Below, piece after piece: positions 18,233-26,851 of a DNA stretch of 64,000 nt. Position 1 is the stretch's first letter. Each line of letters opens with the position of its first letter. Origin of the DNA: Bog-532 sp963742865 (GTDB taxonomy: Bacteria > Actinomycetota > Actinomycetes > Streptosporangiales > Streptosporangiaceae); NCBI GenBank assembly GCA_963742865.1, contig CAVUNW010000007.1, positions 175,343-239,342 on the forward strand. The letters are read 5' to 3'. Both the position numbers and the translations under genes were made by a program. The notes under the pieces were generated by a model. That model was not told the DNA's origin, did no database searches, and was given only the letters and a program-made list of their open reading frames with translations.

Positions 18233-19266
18233 ATGAGGCGCGCGACGATCAGGGATGTGGCGGCGGACGCCGGCGTGTCCATCGGCACGGCCTCCAAGGC
18301 CCTGAACGGCCAGGGCCGGCTCGTCCCGAGACCCGCGAGCGGGTGGCGCAGTCCGCGCGCCGCCTCGGTTTCGCCCCGAACCCGCTCGCTCAGGCGCTGC
18401 TGGCGGGGCGCACCTACACCGTCGGGATGATCACGACGGACAGTTTCGGGCGGTTCAGCATCCCCGTGATGCTCGGCGCCGAGGACGCGCTGGGCGCCGG
18501 CCGCATCTCGGTGTTCATGTGCGACACCCGGGACGACCCGGAGCGGGAGCAGCGATACCTGGAGATGCTGAGCGGCCGGCGTGTCGACGGGCTGATCGTC
18601 ACCGGGCGGCGGATCGAGCCGCGGCCCCCGGTCGCCGCCGGGCTCGGCATCCCCGTGGTCTACGCGATGACCCAGCCGGACGGGAGCGATGGGGCGGCCG
18701 GGACCAACGGCGCCCGCGGCGCCGCCGTGCTGCCCGACGACGTGGGCGGGGCCGCCGCGGCGGGCGCCCATCTGCTGGAGACCGGGCGCCGGCACATCGC
18801 GCACATCGCCGGTCCGGAGCGGTTCCTGGCCGCGCGCCTGCGGGCCCAGGGACTGCGCGGCGCCCTGGCCACGGCGGACGTCCCGCTCGCGGCCGGGGAA
18901 GTGCTGTACGGGGAGTGGAGCGAGCGATGGGGCCGGGAGGCGGCCGGCCTGCTGCTGCGCCGTGCCCCCGAGACCGACGCGATCTTCTGCGGCAGTGACC
19001 AGATCGCCCGCGGGGCCGGGGACGCGCTGCGGGCGGCCGGGCGCCGGGTGCCGGATGACATCGCCATCGTCGGCTTCGACAACTGGGAACCGATGGTGGT
19101 CGGCGCCGATCCGCCGCTGTCCAGCGTGGACATGTGTCTCGAGGACATCGGCCGGGCCGCCGCGGAGGACCTGCTGGCGGCCATCGGCGGGGAGCCTGGC
19201 CCGGGCGTGCGCACCGTGCCCTCCCGGCTCGTGGTCCGCGCCTCCAGCGCCCCTGCTCCCTGGTAG
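18233..19266 (+). pseudogene. LacI-family regulator of the xylose operon, frameshifted
   Basis: LacI/GalR-type repressor. The N-terminal HTH and hinge are clear in RRATIRDVAADAGVSIGTAS from ATG 18233. The frame then breaks at GRLV, where CCC at 18325-18327 should be CCCC: restoring one C gives PETRERVAQSARRLGFAPNP and a continuous 344-residue protein. The effector domain is intact (GLIVTGRRIEP, FCGSDQIARGAGDALRAAGR, DDIAIVGFDNWEPMV). The position directly after xylA on the same strand argues for control of xylBA. A one-base loss in a C-run is a typical sequencing error, so the gene may be functional in the living strain. Confidence 0.88.
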
Positions 19267-19311
19267 GCGTCGGTTTTCCGCAGTATAGGTATGCCGCGGA
19301 AAACCGACGCC
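19266..19311. terminator. Strong hairpin after the LacI-type gene
   Basis: Perfect 16-bp arms, GGCGTCGGTTTTCCGC at 19266-19281 and its complement at 19296-19311, enclose a 14-base loop. It starts at the last base of the regulator gene and no T-run follows. Most likely a terminator of the xyl unit; a protein-binding palindrome is the alternative. Confidence 0.75.
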
Positions 19312-19421
19312 GATCATGGACTGGGAATGCTGCCAGCATCCCCCTGTTAAGGAGGCCTTTCCTGGGCAGAGGAGGAGGGCAGGCGCCACACGGAACACTT
19401 CAGACACGGAAGGGGTCCGCG

Positions 19422-19694
19422 ATGAAGACGATGGGGTCAACGCCCGTACCCGAGCCCTCCCCGCTCCCGCCGCAACCCGGGCCGATGCCCGAACCGTCCC
19501 CCATGCCGCCCCAGCCGGGGCCGATGCCCGAGCCCTCCCCCGTGCCACCGCAACCCGGGCCGGTTCCGTCGCCACCGCGGCCGGGGCCCGCGCCGGTACC
19601 TCCGCAGCCGGGGCCCGCGCCGACGCCGCCCGGGCCCATTCCCGACCCCTCCATACCGCCGGTGCCGCCGGACCCGGGGCCGCTGCCCGCCTAA
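19422..19694 (+). CDS. Small proline-rich repeat protein
   Basis: A 90-residue protein after the start MKTMGSTPVPEPSPLPPQPG that consists almost wholly of Pro, Gly, Ala, Ser and Glu. A 13-14 residue unit of the form PMPEPSPMPPQPGP recurs about three times and then decays to PPQPGPAP-like units. There is no signal peptide or hydrophobic segment. ATG 19422 follows GAAGGGG at good spacing. The composition predicts an extended polyproline-II rod. Such proteins occur sporadically in actinobacteria without known role. It might instead be a non-coding low-complexity stretch, since the DNA is itself a repeat; the clean start, RBS and stop favour a gene. Confidence 0.6.
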   Translation: MKTMGSTPVPEPSPLPPQPGPMPEPSPMPPQPGPMPEPSPVPPQPGPVPSPPRPGPAPVPPQPGPAPTPPGPIPDPSIPPVPPDPGPLPA

Positions 19695-19737
19695 TGGGGC
19701 TGCCGGGCGCAGCCGTGCCTGGCGATAGGCTCGCGGC

Positions 19738-19962
19738 GTGAACGACGCTCAAGCGGCAAGCGATCGCAATCTGCCCGGCTTCGACACCAGCGTGGCGCAC
19801 AACGTCCGGGTCTGGAACTACTGGCTCGGCGGCAAGGACAACTTCGAGGCCGACCGGGCGGCCGGGGACAACACCCACGAGGTGGCCCACCGGCTGAAGC
19901 CGGCGGAGGTGATCGTCAACCACGTGATGGAGGCGGTGCCGGCAGGCAGGCTGCACAGATGA
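19738..19962 (+). pseudogene. N-terminal fragment of a SAM methyltransferase (DUF574 type)
   Basis: The 74-codon frame encodes FDTSVAHNVRVWNYWLGGKD followed by NFEADRAAGD, the hallmark N-terminus of the actinobacterial DUF574/Methyltransf_19 family, normally about 270 residues. After HVMEAVPAGRLHR the frame ends in a 14-base triplicate repeat, and no downstream sequence of the family (such as the SAM-binding motif) is found before the next gene. It starts at GTG 19738. This is a truncated remnant, probably by deletion associated with the repeat. Confidence 0.8.
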
Positions 19963-19992
19963 GGCTGCGCAGATGAGGCTGCGCAGTTGCGG
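19951..19992. repeat. Three 14-nt tandem units over the fragment's stop
   Basis: Units at 19951-19964, 19965-19978 and 19979-19992 differ by one to three bases (CTGCACAGATGAGG, CTGCGCAGATGAGG, CTGCGCAGTTGCGG). The first contains the stop of the methyltransferase fragment. The last runs into the Shine-Dalgarno of the next gene. Confidence 0.85.
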
Positions 19993-20004
19993 GAGGAGAG
20001 TCTG

Positions 20005-21018
20005 ATGCGGGTCGCGAGGCTGCACGGGGCCCGGGACATCCGGGTCAGTGACGAGGCGGTTCCCGAGCCGGGGCCGGGCGAGCAACTGGTCCGGGTCACC
20101 GCCGTCGGCATTTGCGGGTCTGACCTGCACTGGTACGACCAGGGTGGCATCGGCGACGCGCAGATCTCGCACCCGCTGGTGCTCGGGCACGAAGGCGCTG
20201 GCGTCATCGAGGACGGCCCGCGGCGCGGTGAGCGGGTGGCAATCGACCCGGCGATCCCGTGCGGCGTCTGCCGGCCCTGCCGGGACGGCTACCGGAACCT
20301 GTGCCCGCGGGTGCGGTTCGCCGGGCACGGCGGCACCGACGGCATGATGCGCGACTTCATGACCTGGCCGGATGAGCTGCTGCACCCGCTGCCTGACGAG
20401 CTGTCCGACGCTGACGGGGCGGTACTGGAGCCCCTCGGCGTCGCCCTGCACGGCTACGATCTGGGACACCTGCCGCTGGGCGGTACGGCCGCGGTGATCG
20501 GGGCCGGGCCGATCGGCCTGCTGATGATCCAGGTGCTGCGGGCGGCCGGGGCGCGGTCCGTGCTGGCGGCGGACCCGCTGCCGCACCGCCGGGAGGCGGC
20601 CGCCAAATTCGGCGCGGACCAGGTCATCGACCCCGGCGGGTCAGCGGCCAGGAAGGTGGACACGCTGCTGGAAGGCGAAGAGCCGGGGGTGGACGTCGCC
20701 TTCGAGATCGCCGGCACGAACGATGGCGTCCGGCTGGCGGTGGACGCGGTCCGGCCGGGCGGCCGGGTCGTGCTCGCCGGGATCCCCGATGACGACCTGA
20801 CCACGTTCAGCGCGTCGGTCGCCCGGCGGAAGGGCCTGACGCTGGCGCTGGTGCGGCGGATGAACGAGGCCTACCCGCGGGCGATCAGCATGGCCGCGCG
20901 CGGGCAGGTCGATCTCGGCCCGGTGGTCACCCACCATTTCCCGCTGACCGACGTGGACGCGGCGTTCCGCGCGGCGAACCGCCGGACCGGACTGAAGGTA
21001 ATCGTGGAGAACGCATGA
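20005..21018 (+). CDS. Zinc-dependent polyol/alcohol dehydrogenase (MDR family)
   Basis: Medium-chain dehydrogenase like L-idonate, sorbitol and xylitol dehydrogenases. Catalytic zinc ligands are C37 in GICGSDLHWY and H62/E63 in VLGHEGAGVI; the structural-zinc cysteines are 86, 89, 92 and 100 in PCGVCRPCRDGYRNLC. The nucleotide-binding motif is AAVIGAGPIGLLMIQV. ATG 20005 follows GGGAGGAG closely. The gene overlaps the next dehydrogenase by ATGA, giving a two-gene unit. Proximity to xylBA suggests oxidation of a pentitol or aldonate, but the substrate cannot be read from sequence. Confidence 0.88.
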   Translation: MRVARLHGARDIRVSDEAVPEPGPGEQLVRVTAVGICGSDLHWYDQGGIGDAQISHPLVLGHEGAGVIEDGPRRGERVAIDPAIPCGVCRPCRDGYRNLCPRVRFAGHGGTDGMMRDFMTWPDELLHPLPDELSDADGAVLEPLGVALHGYDLGHLPLGGTAAVIGAGPIGLLMIQVLRAAGARSVLAADPLPHRREAAAKFGADQVIDPGGSAARKVDTLLEGEEPGVDVAFEIAGTNDGVRLAVDAVRPGGRVVLAGIPDDDLTTFSASVARRKGLTLALVRRMNEAYPRAISMAARGQVDLGPVVTHHFPLTDVDAAFRAANRRTGLKVIVENA

Positions 21019-21923
21019 CGATGACGGTCCTGGTGCCCAGCGACGAAGGCCGCGCGGCGCTTGCCGACCTGGAGAACGTGAGCCTCGTGGTCTACGACCC
21101 GGACGAGCCCATGCCGGGCGAGGCCGCGGACGCCGAGGTGCTGGTCGTCCCGCCGCGGCGGGCCCGGGCGCTGCTGGCCGCGATGCGCGACATGCCCAAG
21201 CTGCGCCTGGTGCAGACGCTCAGCGCGGGCATCGAGCAGTGGCAGGGCCAGCTTCCGGACGGGGTCAGCCTGTCCAACGCGCGCGGCGCGCACGGCGGCT
21301 CGACCGCGGAATGGGCGATCGCCGCCCTGCTGGTCATCTTCCGCGACTTCCTGCGGTTCGCCGCCGACCAGGCGGCGCACGAGTGGCAGCAGGCGGTCAC
21401 CGAGACCCTGGACGGCAAGCGCGTCCTGATCCTCGGGGCAGGCGACCTCGGCACAAACCTGCGCACCCGGCTGGAACCGTTCGGCGCGTCGGTGACGATG
21501 GTGGCGCACACCGCGCACGATGGCGCGCACGGCCTGAACGACGTGCCCGGTCTGCTCGGGGACCACGACGCCGTGGTGATCATGATCCCGTACAGCGAGG
21601 AGACGCATCATCTGGTGGACGCGGGGTTCCTGGCCCGGATGCCGGACGGCGCGGTCGTCGTGAACGCCGCGCGGGGGCCGATCGTGGACACCGATGCGCT
21701 CCTGGGCGAGCTGAACCGGAAGCGGCTGCGCGCCGCGCTCGACGTCACCGACCCGGAGCCGCTGCCGCCCGGCCATCCGCTGTGGGACGCGCCCGGCGCG
21801 CTCATCACGCCGCACGTTGGCGGGAACACGACCGGCGCCATGGACCGGGCCTGGAAGGTGGCCGCGCGCCAGGTCGCCGCCTACGCGGCCGGCCAGGAAC
21901 CGCCGAACCTGGTGCGCGACTGA
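21015..21923 (+). CDS. D-isomer-specific 2-hydroxyacid dehydrogenase
   Basis: NAD(P)-dependent dehydrogenase of the glyoxylate/phosphoglycerate dehydrogenase superfamily, 302 residues. Seen motifs are LRLVQTLSAGIEQW, the Rossmann motif VLILGAGDLGTNLRTRL, MPDGAVVVNAARGPIVDT, and ALDVTDPEPLPPGHPLW with the catalytic His in LITPHVGGNT. Start ATG 21015 overlaps the previous gene; ATG 21021 is a close alternative. The pair may convert a sugar acid or hydroxypyruvate-like product of pentose/polyol breakdown; that is inference from the neighbourhood. Confidence 0.9.
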   Translation: MTMTVLVPSDEGRAALADLENVSLVVYDPDEPMPGEAADAEVLVVPPRRARALLAAMRDMPKLRLVQTLSAGIEQWQGQLPDGVSLSNARGAHGGSTAEWAIAALLVIFRDFLRFAADQAAHEWQQAVTETLDGKRVLILGAGDLGTNLRTRLEPFGASVTMVAHTAHDGAHGLNDVPGLLGDHDAVVIMIPYSEETHHLVDAGFLARMPDGAVVVNAARGPIVDTDALLGELNRKRLRAALDVTDPEPLPPGHPLWDAPGALITPHVGGNTTGAMDRAWKVAARQVAAYAAGQEPPNLVRD

Positions 21924-21955
21924 GCCAGGCGAGGGGGGCCGCTAGCCTGGCGGTT

Positions 21956-22324
21956 ATGCGTTCTGCGACGTGGGCGGCGGTAGCCGACGTGGGCTGTGTC
22001 CTGCTGTTCGTGGTGATCGGCCGGGCCAGCCACAGCAAGGGCGAAACTCTGGCCGGCCTGGCTAGCACCTCGTGGCCCTTCCTGGCCGGGCTCGCGGCCG
22101 GGTGGCTGGCGGCGCGCGCCTGGCGGCAGCCAGTCTCGGTGCGGCCAGCCGGGGCCGCGGCCTGGCTCGGCGCGGTGGCCGTGGGCATGGTGCTGCGCGT
22201 CATCGCCGGCCAGGGCACCGCGTTCGCCTTCGTCCTGGTGGCGCTGGTGTTCCTCGGCCTGTTCCTGGTGGGCTGGCGGCTGGCCGTGCGGCTGGTGACC
22301 CGGTTCCGGCCGGCCACGCGCTAA
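21956..22324 (+). CDS. DUF3054 family membrane protein
   Basis: A 122-residue protein with four hydrophobic segments (MRSATWAAVADVGCVLLFVV, FLAGLAAGWLAARAW, GAAAWLGAVAVGMVLRVI, FAFVLVALVFLGLFLVGW), matching the actinobacterial DUF3054 family in length and pattern (GRASH in the first loop). ATG 21956 is used; a Shine-Dalgarno-like GAGGGGGG lies about 16 bases upstream, which is rather far. It lies 32 bases after the hydroxyacid dehydrogenase stop on the same strand and may share its transcript. Function unknown. Confidence 0.85.
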   Translation: MRSATWAAVADVGCVLLFVVIGRASHSKGETLAGLASTSWPFLAGLAAGWLAARAWRQPVSVRPAGAAAWLGAVAVGMVLRVIAGQGTAFAFVLVALVFLGLFLVGWRLAVRLVTRFRPATR

Positions 22325-22469
22325 CGAAGGAGATCCGTTGAGCACTCGCCCGCCGCTGCCGCCGTTCGGCGGCAACGGGCTGATGGCCCGGCGGTCGCGC
22401 CACGTCCTGTTTTGAGCGCCGGGCCGCGGGCAGTCGCTGTCCTACGTCTAGCAACAGGAGGACAGCATC

Positions 22470-23039
22470 GTGGCAGGAGAACTGAACGGCCTCCGGGTCG
22501 CTTTCCTGACCGCCAACGAGGGCGTGGAGCAGGTAGAGCTGACCACACCGTGGCAGGCGGTCAAGGATGCGGGCGGTACGCCCGAGCTGCTGGCCCCCAA
22601 GGGGGGCCAGGTGCAGGCGTTCAACCACCTCGACAAGGCCGACACCTTCCCGGTCCAGCACCCGATCGAGGAGGTCAGCCCGGGCGACTACCACGCGGTG
22701 GTGCTGCCGGGTGGCGTGGCCAACCCGGACCAGCTCCGCACGGTGCCGGCCGCCGTGAACTTCCTGAAGGAGTTCGTCCAGTCCGGCAAGCCCGTCGCGG
22801 TGATCTGCCACGGGCCGTGGACGCTGGTCGAGGCGGATGTGGTCCGGGGCCGGACCCTGACGTCCTGGCCCAGCCTGCGGACCGACATCCGCAACGCGGG
22901 CGGCACCTGGGTCGACACCGAGGTCCAGGTGTGCACCAGCGGGCCGAACGTGCTGGTATCGAGCCGGAATCCGGACGACCTGCCGGCCTTCTGCCGGGAG
23001 TTCGTGTCGGTGTTCCAGCGGGAGGCCCAGCCCGCCTGA
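22470..23039 (+). CDS. DJ-1/PfpI family protein (type 1 glutamine amidotransferase-like)
   Basis: A 189-residue PfpI-fold protein. The nucleophile elbow AVICHGPWTLV puts the conserved Cys at residue 113 with His 114, and an acidic residue from the N-terminal TANEGVEQVEL can complete the site. Family members are reported as proteases, glyoxalase III or deglycases, so the reaction is uncertain. GTG 22470 follows AGGAGGAC. A bulged hairpin terminator follows at 23048-23083, shared with the convergent ABC permease gene. No operon partner. Confidence 0.9.
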   Translation: MAGELNGLRVAFLTANEGVEQVELTTPWQAVKDAGGTPELLAPKGGQVQAFNHLDKADTFPVQHPIEEVSPGDYHAVVLPGGVANPDQLRTVPAAVNFLKEFVQSGKPVAVICHGPWTLVEADVVRGRTLTSWPSLRTDIRNAGGTWVDTEVQVCTSGPNVLVSSRNPDDLPAFCREFVSVFQREAQPA

Positions 23040-23047
23040 GGACAACG

Positions 23048-23083
23048 GGAAGTCCCGGGCGGTTTGGCCGCCCGGGGACTTCC
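23048..23083. terminator. Bidirectional hairpin between convergent genes
   Basis: GGAAGTCCCGGGCGG (arm one) pairs with CCGCCCGGGGACTTCC with a single-base bulge and a TTTGG loop. It sits between the PfpI gene stop and the 3' end of the convergent ABC permease, so it can serve both. Confidence 0.75.
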
Positions 23084-23095
23084 GCGCTCCCTGGA

Positions 23096-23911
23096 TTACC
23101 GCGTCCGGCGGCGGAAGGCGGCCGCGCTCAGCATGACGGACACCGCGGCGATGCCGCCGCACCAGGCCACGGCCTGCCACCCGCTCGCGCCGACGTGGGT
23201 GCCGAGCAGCAGGCTGCGGAGCGTCCCGATGACCGGCGTTGCGGGCTGATGGCCGACGACGCCGTGCAGCCAGGACGGCATCGTGCGCACCGGGACAAAG
23301 GCGCTGCTGGCATAGGTCACGATCATGGGCACGAACATGAACGCGTTGGCCGCCTCGGGCGAGGAGACCAGCAGCCCGACCGCGGTGGCGAGCCAGGACA
23401 GCGCCAGCACGTAGAGCAGCAGCAGCCCGGTGGCGGCGGCCCAGGCGGCCGGGCCGGCGTGCGGCCGGAACCCGATGCCGACCGCGACCGCGAACACCAG
23501 CACCGTGGACGCGGCGTTGCGGGCGACGCTGGCGGCCACGTGCCCGGACAGCATGGGCAGGCTGCCCACGTCCATGGAACGGAAGCGGTCGACGATGCCG
23601 CTGGTCATATCGCGGCAGACCGTGACCGCGGTGCTGGCGGACCCGACCCCGGCACACAGCAGCAGCACGCCCGGCACGACGTAGTTGATGTAGCGGGTGC
23701 CCGTGCTGATCGCGCCGCCGAACAGGTAGACGAACGTCAGCATCAGCATGACCGGCAGGAACAGCGACATCGCGGCGGCGTCGATCTCGCGGCTGGTCAG
23801 CCGGGCGCAGCGGGCGGCCATGGTCAGGTAGTCGCCCGGCGGCGCGAACCTGCGGGTGCCGAGGCGGGCAGGCAAGCCGCTGCTGATCTCGGGGGCGGTG
23901 GCCTCAGACAT
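23096..23911 (-). CDS. ABC-2 type permease (DrrB-like)
   Basis: Membrane subunit of a daunorubicin-resistance-type exporter. The 271-residue protein has six hydrophobic segments, for example IDAAAMSLFLPVMLMLTFVY, INYVVPGVLLLCAGVG, LLLLYVLALSWLATAVGLLV and WQAVAWCGGIAAVSVMLSAA. The family-typical SGIVDRFRSMDVGSLPMLSG cytoplasmic segment is present. Its start overlaps the 3' end of the ATPase gene by 8 bases, so the two are cotranscribed. Substrate unknown; hydrophobic drugs are usual for the family. Confidence 0.9.
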   Translation of the reverse strand: MSEATAPEISSGLPARLGTRRFAPPGDYLTMAARCARLTSREIDAAAMSLFLPVMLMLTFVYLFGGAISTGTRYINYVVPGVLLLCAGVGSASTAVTVCRDMTSGIVDRFRSMDVGSLPMLSGHVAASVARNAASTVLVFAVAVGIGFRPHAGPAAWAAATGLLLLYVLALSWLATAVGLLVSSPEAANAFMFVPMIVTYASSAFVPVRTMPSWLHGVVGHQPATPVIGTLRSLLLGTHVGASGWQAVAWCGGIAAVSVMLSAAAFRRRTR

Positions 23912-24878
23912 GAGCGGGCTCCTTTTCGGTAACGGCGAGAAATACGTCGTCGAGGGAGGTGGCGTGCACGGTGAAGGCCGCTACCAATGTCCGTTCGGGA
24001 TCGATGTCGTCCAGCAGCGCCCGCACCCGCGCGGCCGAGCCGTCGGTGGGGACGCCCAGGGTGAGGCCGGACGGATCGTGCACGGTGGCGCGGTCGCCCA
24101 GGCGGCGGGCGGCCTCCGCGAACTCCCCCGGCCCGGCCAGGGTCAGGTCGAGGCGCTGCCCCGCAATGCGTTCCTTGAGCTGCGTGGTGGTGCCCTCGGC
24201 CACGATCCGGCCGCCGTCGAGAACCGCGACCCGGCCGGCCAGCCGGTCCGCCTCCTCCAGGTACTGGGTGGTCAGGAAGATCGTCACCCCGGACCCGGCG
24301 AGCTCACTGATCACCTGCCACATCGCCTGGCGGCTGGGCAGGTCCAGGCCGGTGGATGGCTCGTCGAGGAAGATCACGGCAGGGCGGCCGACCAGGCTGG
24401 CGGCCAGGTCCAGCCGGCGCCGCATGCCGCCGGAGTAGGTGGTGACGCGGCGGCCGCCGGCGTCGGTAAGGCCGAACCGCGCGAGCAGATCGTCCGCACG
24501 GCGGCGGGCGGCCGCACCCCGCAGGCCGGACAGCCGGGCCATCATGCGCAGGTTCTCCGCACCGGTCTGCAGCCCGTCCAGCGCCGCGTACTGCCCGGTG
24601 AGGCTGATCCGCCGGCGGACCTGGTGCCGGTCGCGGAGGACATCGAAGCCGGCCACCCGCGTCTGCCCGGCGTCAGGCCGCAGCAGGGTGGACAGGATCC
24701 GCACCATGGTGGTCTTGCCGGCGCCGTTCGGGCCGAGCAGCGAGAACACGCTGCCGGGCGCGACCCGCAGGTCGACACCGCGCAGAACCGTGGTTGAGCC
24801 GTATGTCTTGGTCAGGCCGACGGCCTCGATGGCCGGATGGGCGGTCGTCTCAGGTGCGATCTCAGGTGTTCCGGGCAT
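23904..24878 (-). CDS. ABC transporter ATP-binding protein (DrrA-like)
   Basis: Nucleotide-binding subunit of the exporter. Walker A is SLLGPNGAGKTTMV (about residues 47-58), the signature is YSGGMRRRLDLAASL, Walker B is VIFLDEPSTGLD, and the H-loop lies in FLTTQYLEEADRLAG. A C-terminal DrrA-type extension follows (RVRALLDDIDPERTLVAAF and SLDDVFLAVTEKE). 324 residues is normal. Transcription is divergent from a TetR gene, and the intergenic region carries two matching palindromes, so drug-responsive repression is likely. Confidence 0.93.
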   Translation of the reverse strand: MPGTPEIAPETTAHPAIEAVGLTKTYGSTTVLRGVDLRVAPGSVFSLLGPNGAGKTTMVRILSTLLRPDAGQTRVAGFDVLRDRHQVRRRISLTGQYAALDGLQTGAENLRMMARLSGLRGAAARRRADDLLARFGLTDAGGRRVTTYSGGMRRRLDLAASLVGRPAVIFLDEPSTGLDLPSRQAMWQVISELAGSGVTIFLTTQYLEEADRLAGRVAVLDGGRIVAEGTTTQLKERIAGQRLDLTLAGPGEFAEAARRLGDRATVHDPSGLTLGVPTDGSAARVRALLDDIDPERTLVAAFTVHATSLDDVFLAVTEKEPAHV

Positions 24879-24932
24879 CCCGTCTGCTCCTCGGGTCGGG
24901 TGTCCTGGCCGTGCGGCTGGATCATGCTTTCT

Positions 24933-24969
24933 GCGTATGTCGTACGCTTATTTGCGTAACGTATACGCA
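24933..24969. promoter_or_regulatory. Two palindromes, probable TetR operator pair
   Basis: GCGTATGTCGTACGC (24933-24947) and TGCGTAACGTATACGCA (24953-24969) share GCGTA/TACGC half-sites with 5-base spacers. Their centres are about 21 bp apart, two helical turns, so two dimers would bind one face of the DNA. They lie between the divergent ABC and TetR genes. Confidence 0.7.
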
Positions 24970-25032
24970 GTTCTAGGATGGAGTCAACCGGCTTTCCCGG
25001 CTGCAGGCCAGCCCCATACGGAAGCGAGGACG

Positions 25033-25788
25033 ATGGACCTGCCGGCAAGCATCGAGGCGGCGTGGGGACGGCGCGAGCGGCCGCACCGGGGCCCCAAGCC
25101 GGGCCTCAGCCTGTCCCGGATCGTCGAGGCCGGAGTCAGGATCGCCGAGGCCGACGGTCTGGCCGCCGTGTCGATGAGCCGGGTGGCCGCTGAGGTGGGC
25201 GCGGCCCCGATGTCCCTGTACCGGCACGTGGCGTCCAAGGACGAGCTCGTCACGCTGATGGTGGATGCGGTGTACGGGCAGTTCCTGGTGCCGATCGCGC
25301 CTGCGGCGGGATGGCGGGAAGGGCTGACCCGATCGGCCTGGGTGATGCGCGCGGCCATATACCGGCATCCGTGGATCCTGCGGGTGCCGATCAGCGGGCT
25401 GCCGGTCCGCCCCAACGAGGTGGCCTGGATGGAGCAGGCCCTCGGCTGCCTGCGTGACACGAAGCTCACCGAGGCGGAAAAGGCATCCGTGATCCTGCTG
25501 GTCAGCGGGTACGTCCGCAACGAGGCCAGCACGAACGCCGACATCCAGGCGGCGATCCGCGCGTCCGGGGCCGCTCCGGACGAGTGGATGTCGGCCTACG
25601 GCCGCCTGCTGGCCAAGCTGGCCGATCCGGAGCGCTTCCCGGCCATCACCCGCTTCATCGCCTCCGGGGTGTTCGAGACGTTCGACCCGCCGGACAAGGA
25701 GTTCACCTTCGGGCTAGACCGCATCCTGGACGGGATCGAGGGGCTGGTAACCGCGCGGTCCGTGGCCCCGCCGGAGCCGGCGGAATAA
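25033..25788 (+). CDS. TetR/AcrR family transcriptional regulator
   Basis: A 251-residue repressor with an N-terminal TetR HTH at residues about 35-80 (SLSRIVEAGVRIAEADGLAA ... MSRVAAEVGAAPMSLYRHVA) and a large C-terminal ligand-binding domain of the TetR_C type found beside drug exporters. ATG 25033 follows a GAGGACG sequence; the longer open frame to 24439 is not coding. It is divergent from drrAB-type genes with paired palindromes between, and 3 bases upstream of the lipid kinase, which it may cotranscribe. Confidence 0.92.
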   Translation: MDLPASIEAAWGRRERPHRGPKPGLSLSRIVEAGVRIAEADGLAAVSMSRVAAEVGAAPMSLYRHVASKDELVTLMVDAVYGQFLVPIAPAAGWREGLTRSAWVMRAAIYRHPWILRVPISGLPVRPNEVAWMEQALGCLRDTKLTEAEKASVILLVSGYVRNEASTNADIQAAIRASGAAPDEWMSAYGRLLAKLADPERFPAITRFIASGVFETFDPPDKEFTFGLDRILDGIEGLVTARSVAPPEPAE

Positions 25789-25791
25789 CGG

Positions 25792-26757
25792 ATGATGCCG
25801 AACGAGACCGCGGGGGGGCCCAGCGGGGCTGCGGTGCCGCTGGCGGCGGGAGATCCGGGCCCTGCCCCCTCGGTGGCCTTCATCATCAACCGGACGCGGG
25901 TCCGTGACCCCGACCGGTTCGCCCGGCGGTGCCGGGCCGCGGCCGCGGCGCGCGGCTGGGCCCCGCTGTTCCTGCCGACCACCCGGGAAGATCACGGCGA
26001 AGGGCTCGCCCGGCGTGCGGTGGCCGCAGGAGCGGGGCTCGTCTTCGCCGTAGGCGGCGACGGGACCGTGCACGCGTGTGCCAGCGCCCTGGCCGGAACG
26101 GGTGTCCGGCTGGCGATCATCCCGCGGGGCACCGCAAACCTCGCCGCGCACGCCCTGGGCATCCCGCACCGGCTGGAGGCGGCCCTGGCGGCGGGCTTCG
26201 GCGGCCACGAAACCGTGCTGGACCTGGGGATGGCCGACGGCGCCGGGTTCACCACGTTGTTCACGACGATGGCCGGCATCGGGCTGGACGCCGCCGTGGT
26301 CGGCGCGACCCGGCGACAGCGCAAGCGGCGATTCGGCTGGCTGGCGTACGCCGGGGCCGGGCTCGGGCACCTGCACGGCGCGCCGAGCCACTTCACCGTT
26401 AGGCTCGACGGCGCGGAGGTTCTGCACCGGCCGGCCCGGTCGGTGGTGGTCGGGAACGCGGGCCTGCTGCCCGGCGGTTTCTCACTGCTGCCGGACGCCC
26501 AGCCCGACGATGGCCTGCTCGACGTCGGGATACTCGCTCCCGCGGGCCTGGCCGACTGGGGCCGGATCGGGTACCGCGTGCTGGCCCGCAGCCGCCGCGA
26601 CGACTGCCGCCTGGAACGCTTCCGGGCGCGCCAGGTGGAGATCACCGCCGACGCGGAACTGCCGCGCGAGACCGACGGGGAAATCCTCACCCCGGGCCGG
26701 TCGCTGACCGTCACGGTGCGCCCCGGCGCGCTGGCCGTCCGGACCCCCGGCCGCTGA
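25792..26757 (+). CDS. Diacylglycerol/lipid kinase family protein
   Basis: DAGK-catalytic-domain protein (YegS/DgkB type) that phosphorylates a lipid such as diacylglycerol. VAFIINRTRVRD opens the domain, the ATP-binding GGDGT motif is at residues 88-92 (VFAVGGDGTVHAC), and AIIPRGTANLAAHALGIP is the second signature. The C-terminal domain (SVVVGNAGLLPGGFSLLPDA) matches the family. Start ATG 25792 or 25795. It follows the TetR gene by 3 bases on the same strand, suggesting cotranscription. Confidence 0.9.
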   Translation: MMPNETAGGPSGAAVPLAAGDPGPAPSVAFIINRTRVRDPDRFARRCRAAAAARGWAPLFLPTTREDHGEGLARRAVAAGAGLVFAVGGDGTVHACASALAGTGVRLAIIPRGTANLAAHALGIPHRLEAALAAGFGGHETVLDLGMADGAGFTTLFTTMAGIGLDAAVVGATRRQRKRRFGWLAYAGAGLGHLHGAPSHFTVRLDGAEVLHRPARSVVVGNAGLLPGGFSLLPDAQPDDGLLDVGILAPAGLADWGRIGYRVLARSRRDDCRLERFRARQVEITADAELPRETDGEILTPGRSLTVTVRPGALAVRTPGR

Positions 26758-26851
26758 CGGCTTGGCCTGACTCGGAGCTACCGCTCAGGCGGTCTTCAGC
26801 CCGGGGCGGCATCGTGGCTGGTGAAAGCGACGACGAGGCCGGGGAGGGACG

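Noticed and set aside
24439..25032. Longer N-terminus for the TetR regulator
   Set aside because: This extension is antisense to the ABC ATPase gene and contains the operator region; the HTH begins just after ATG 25033.
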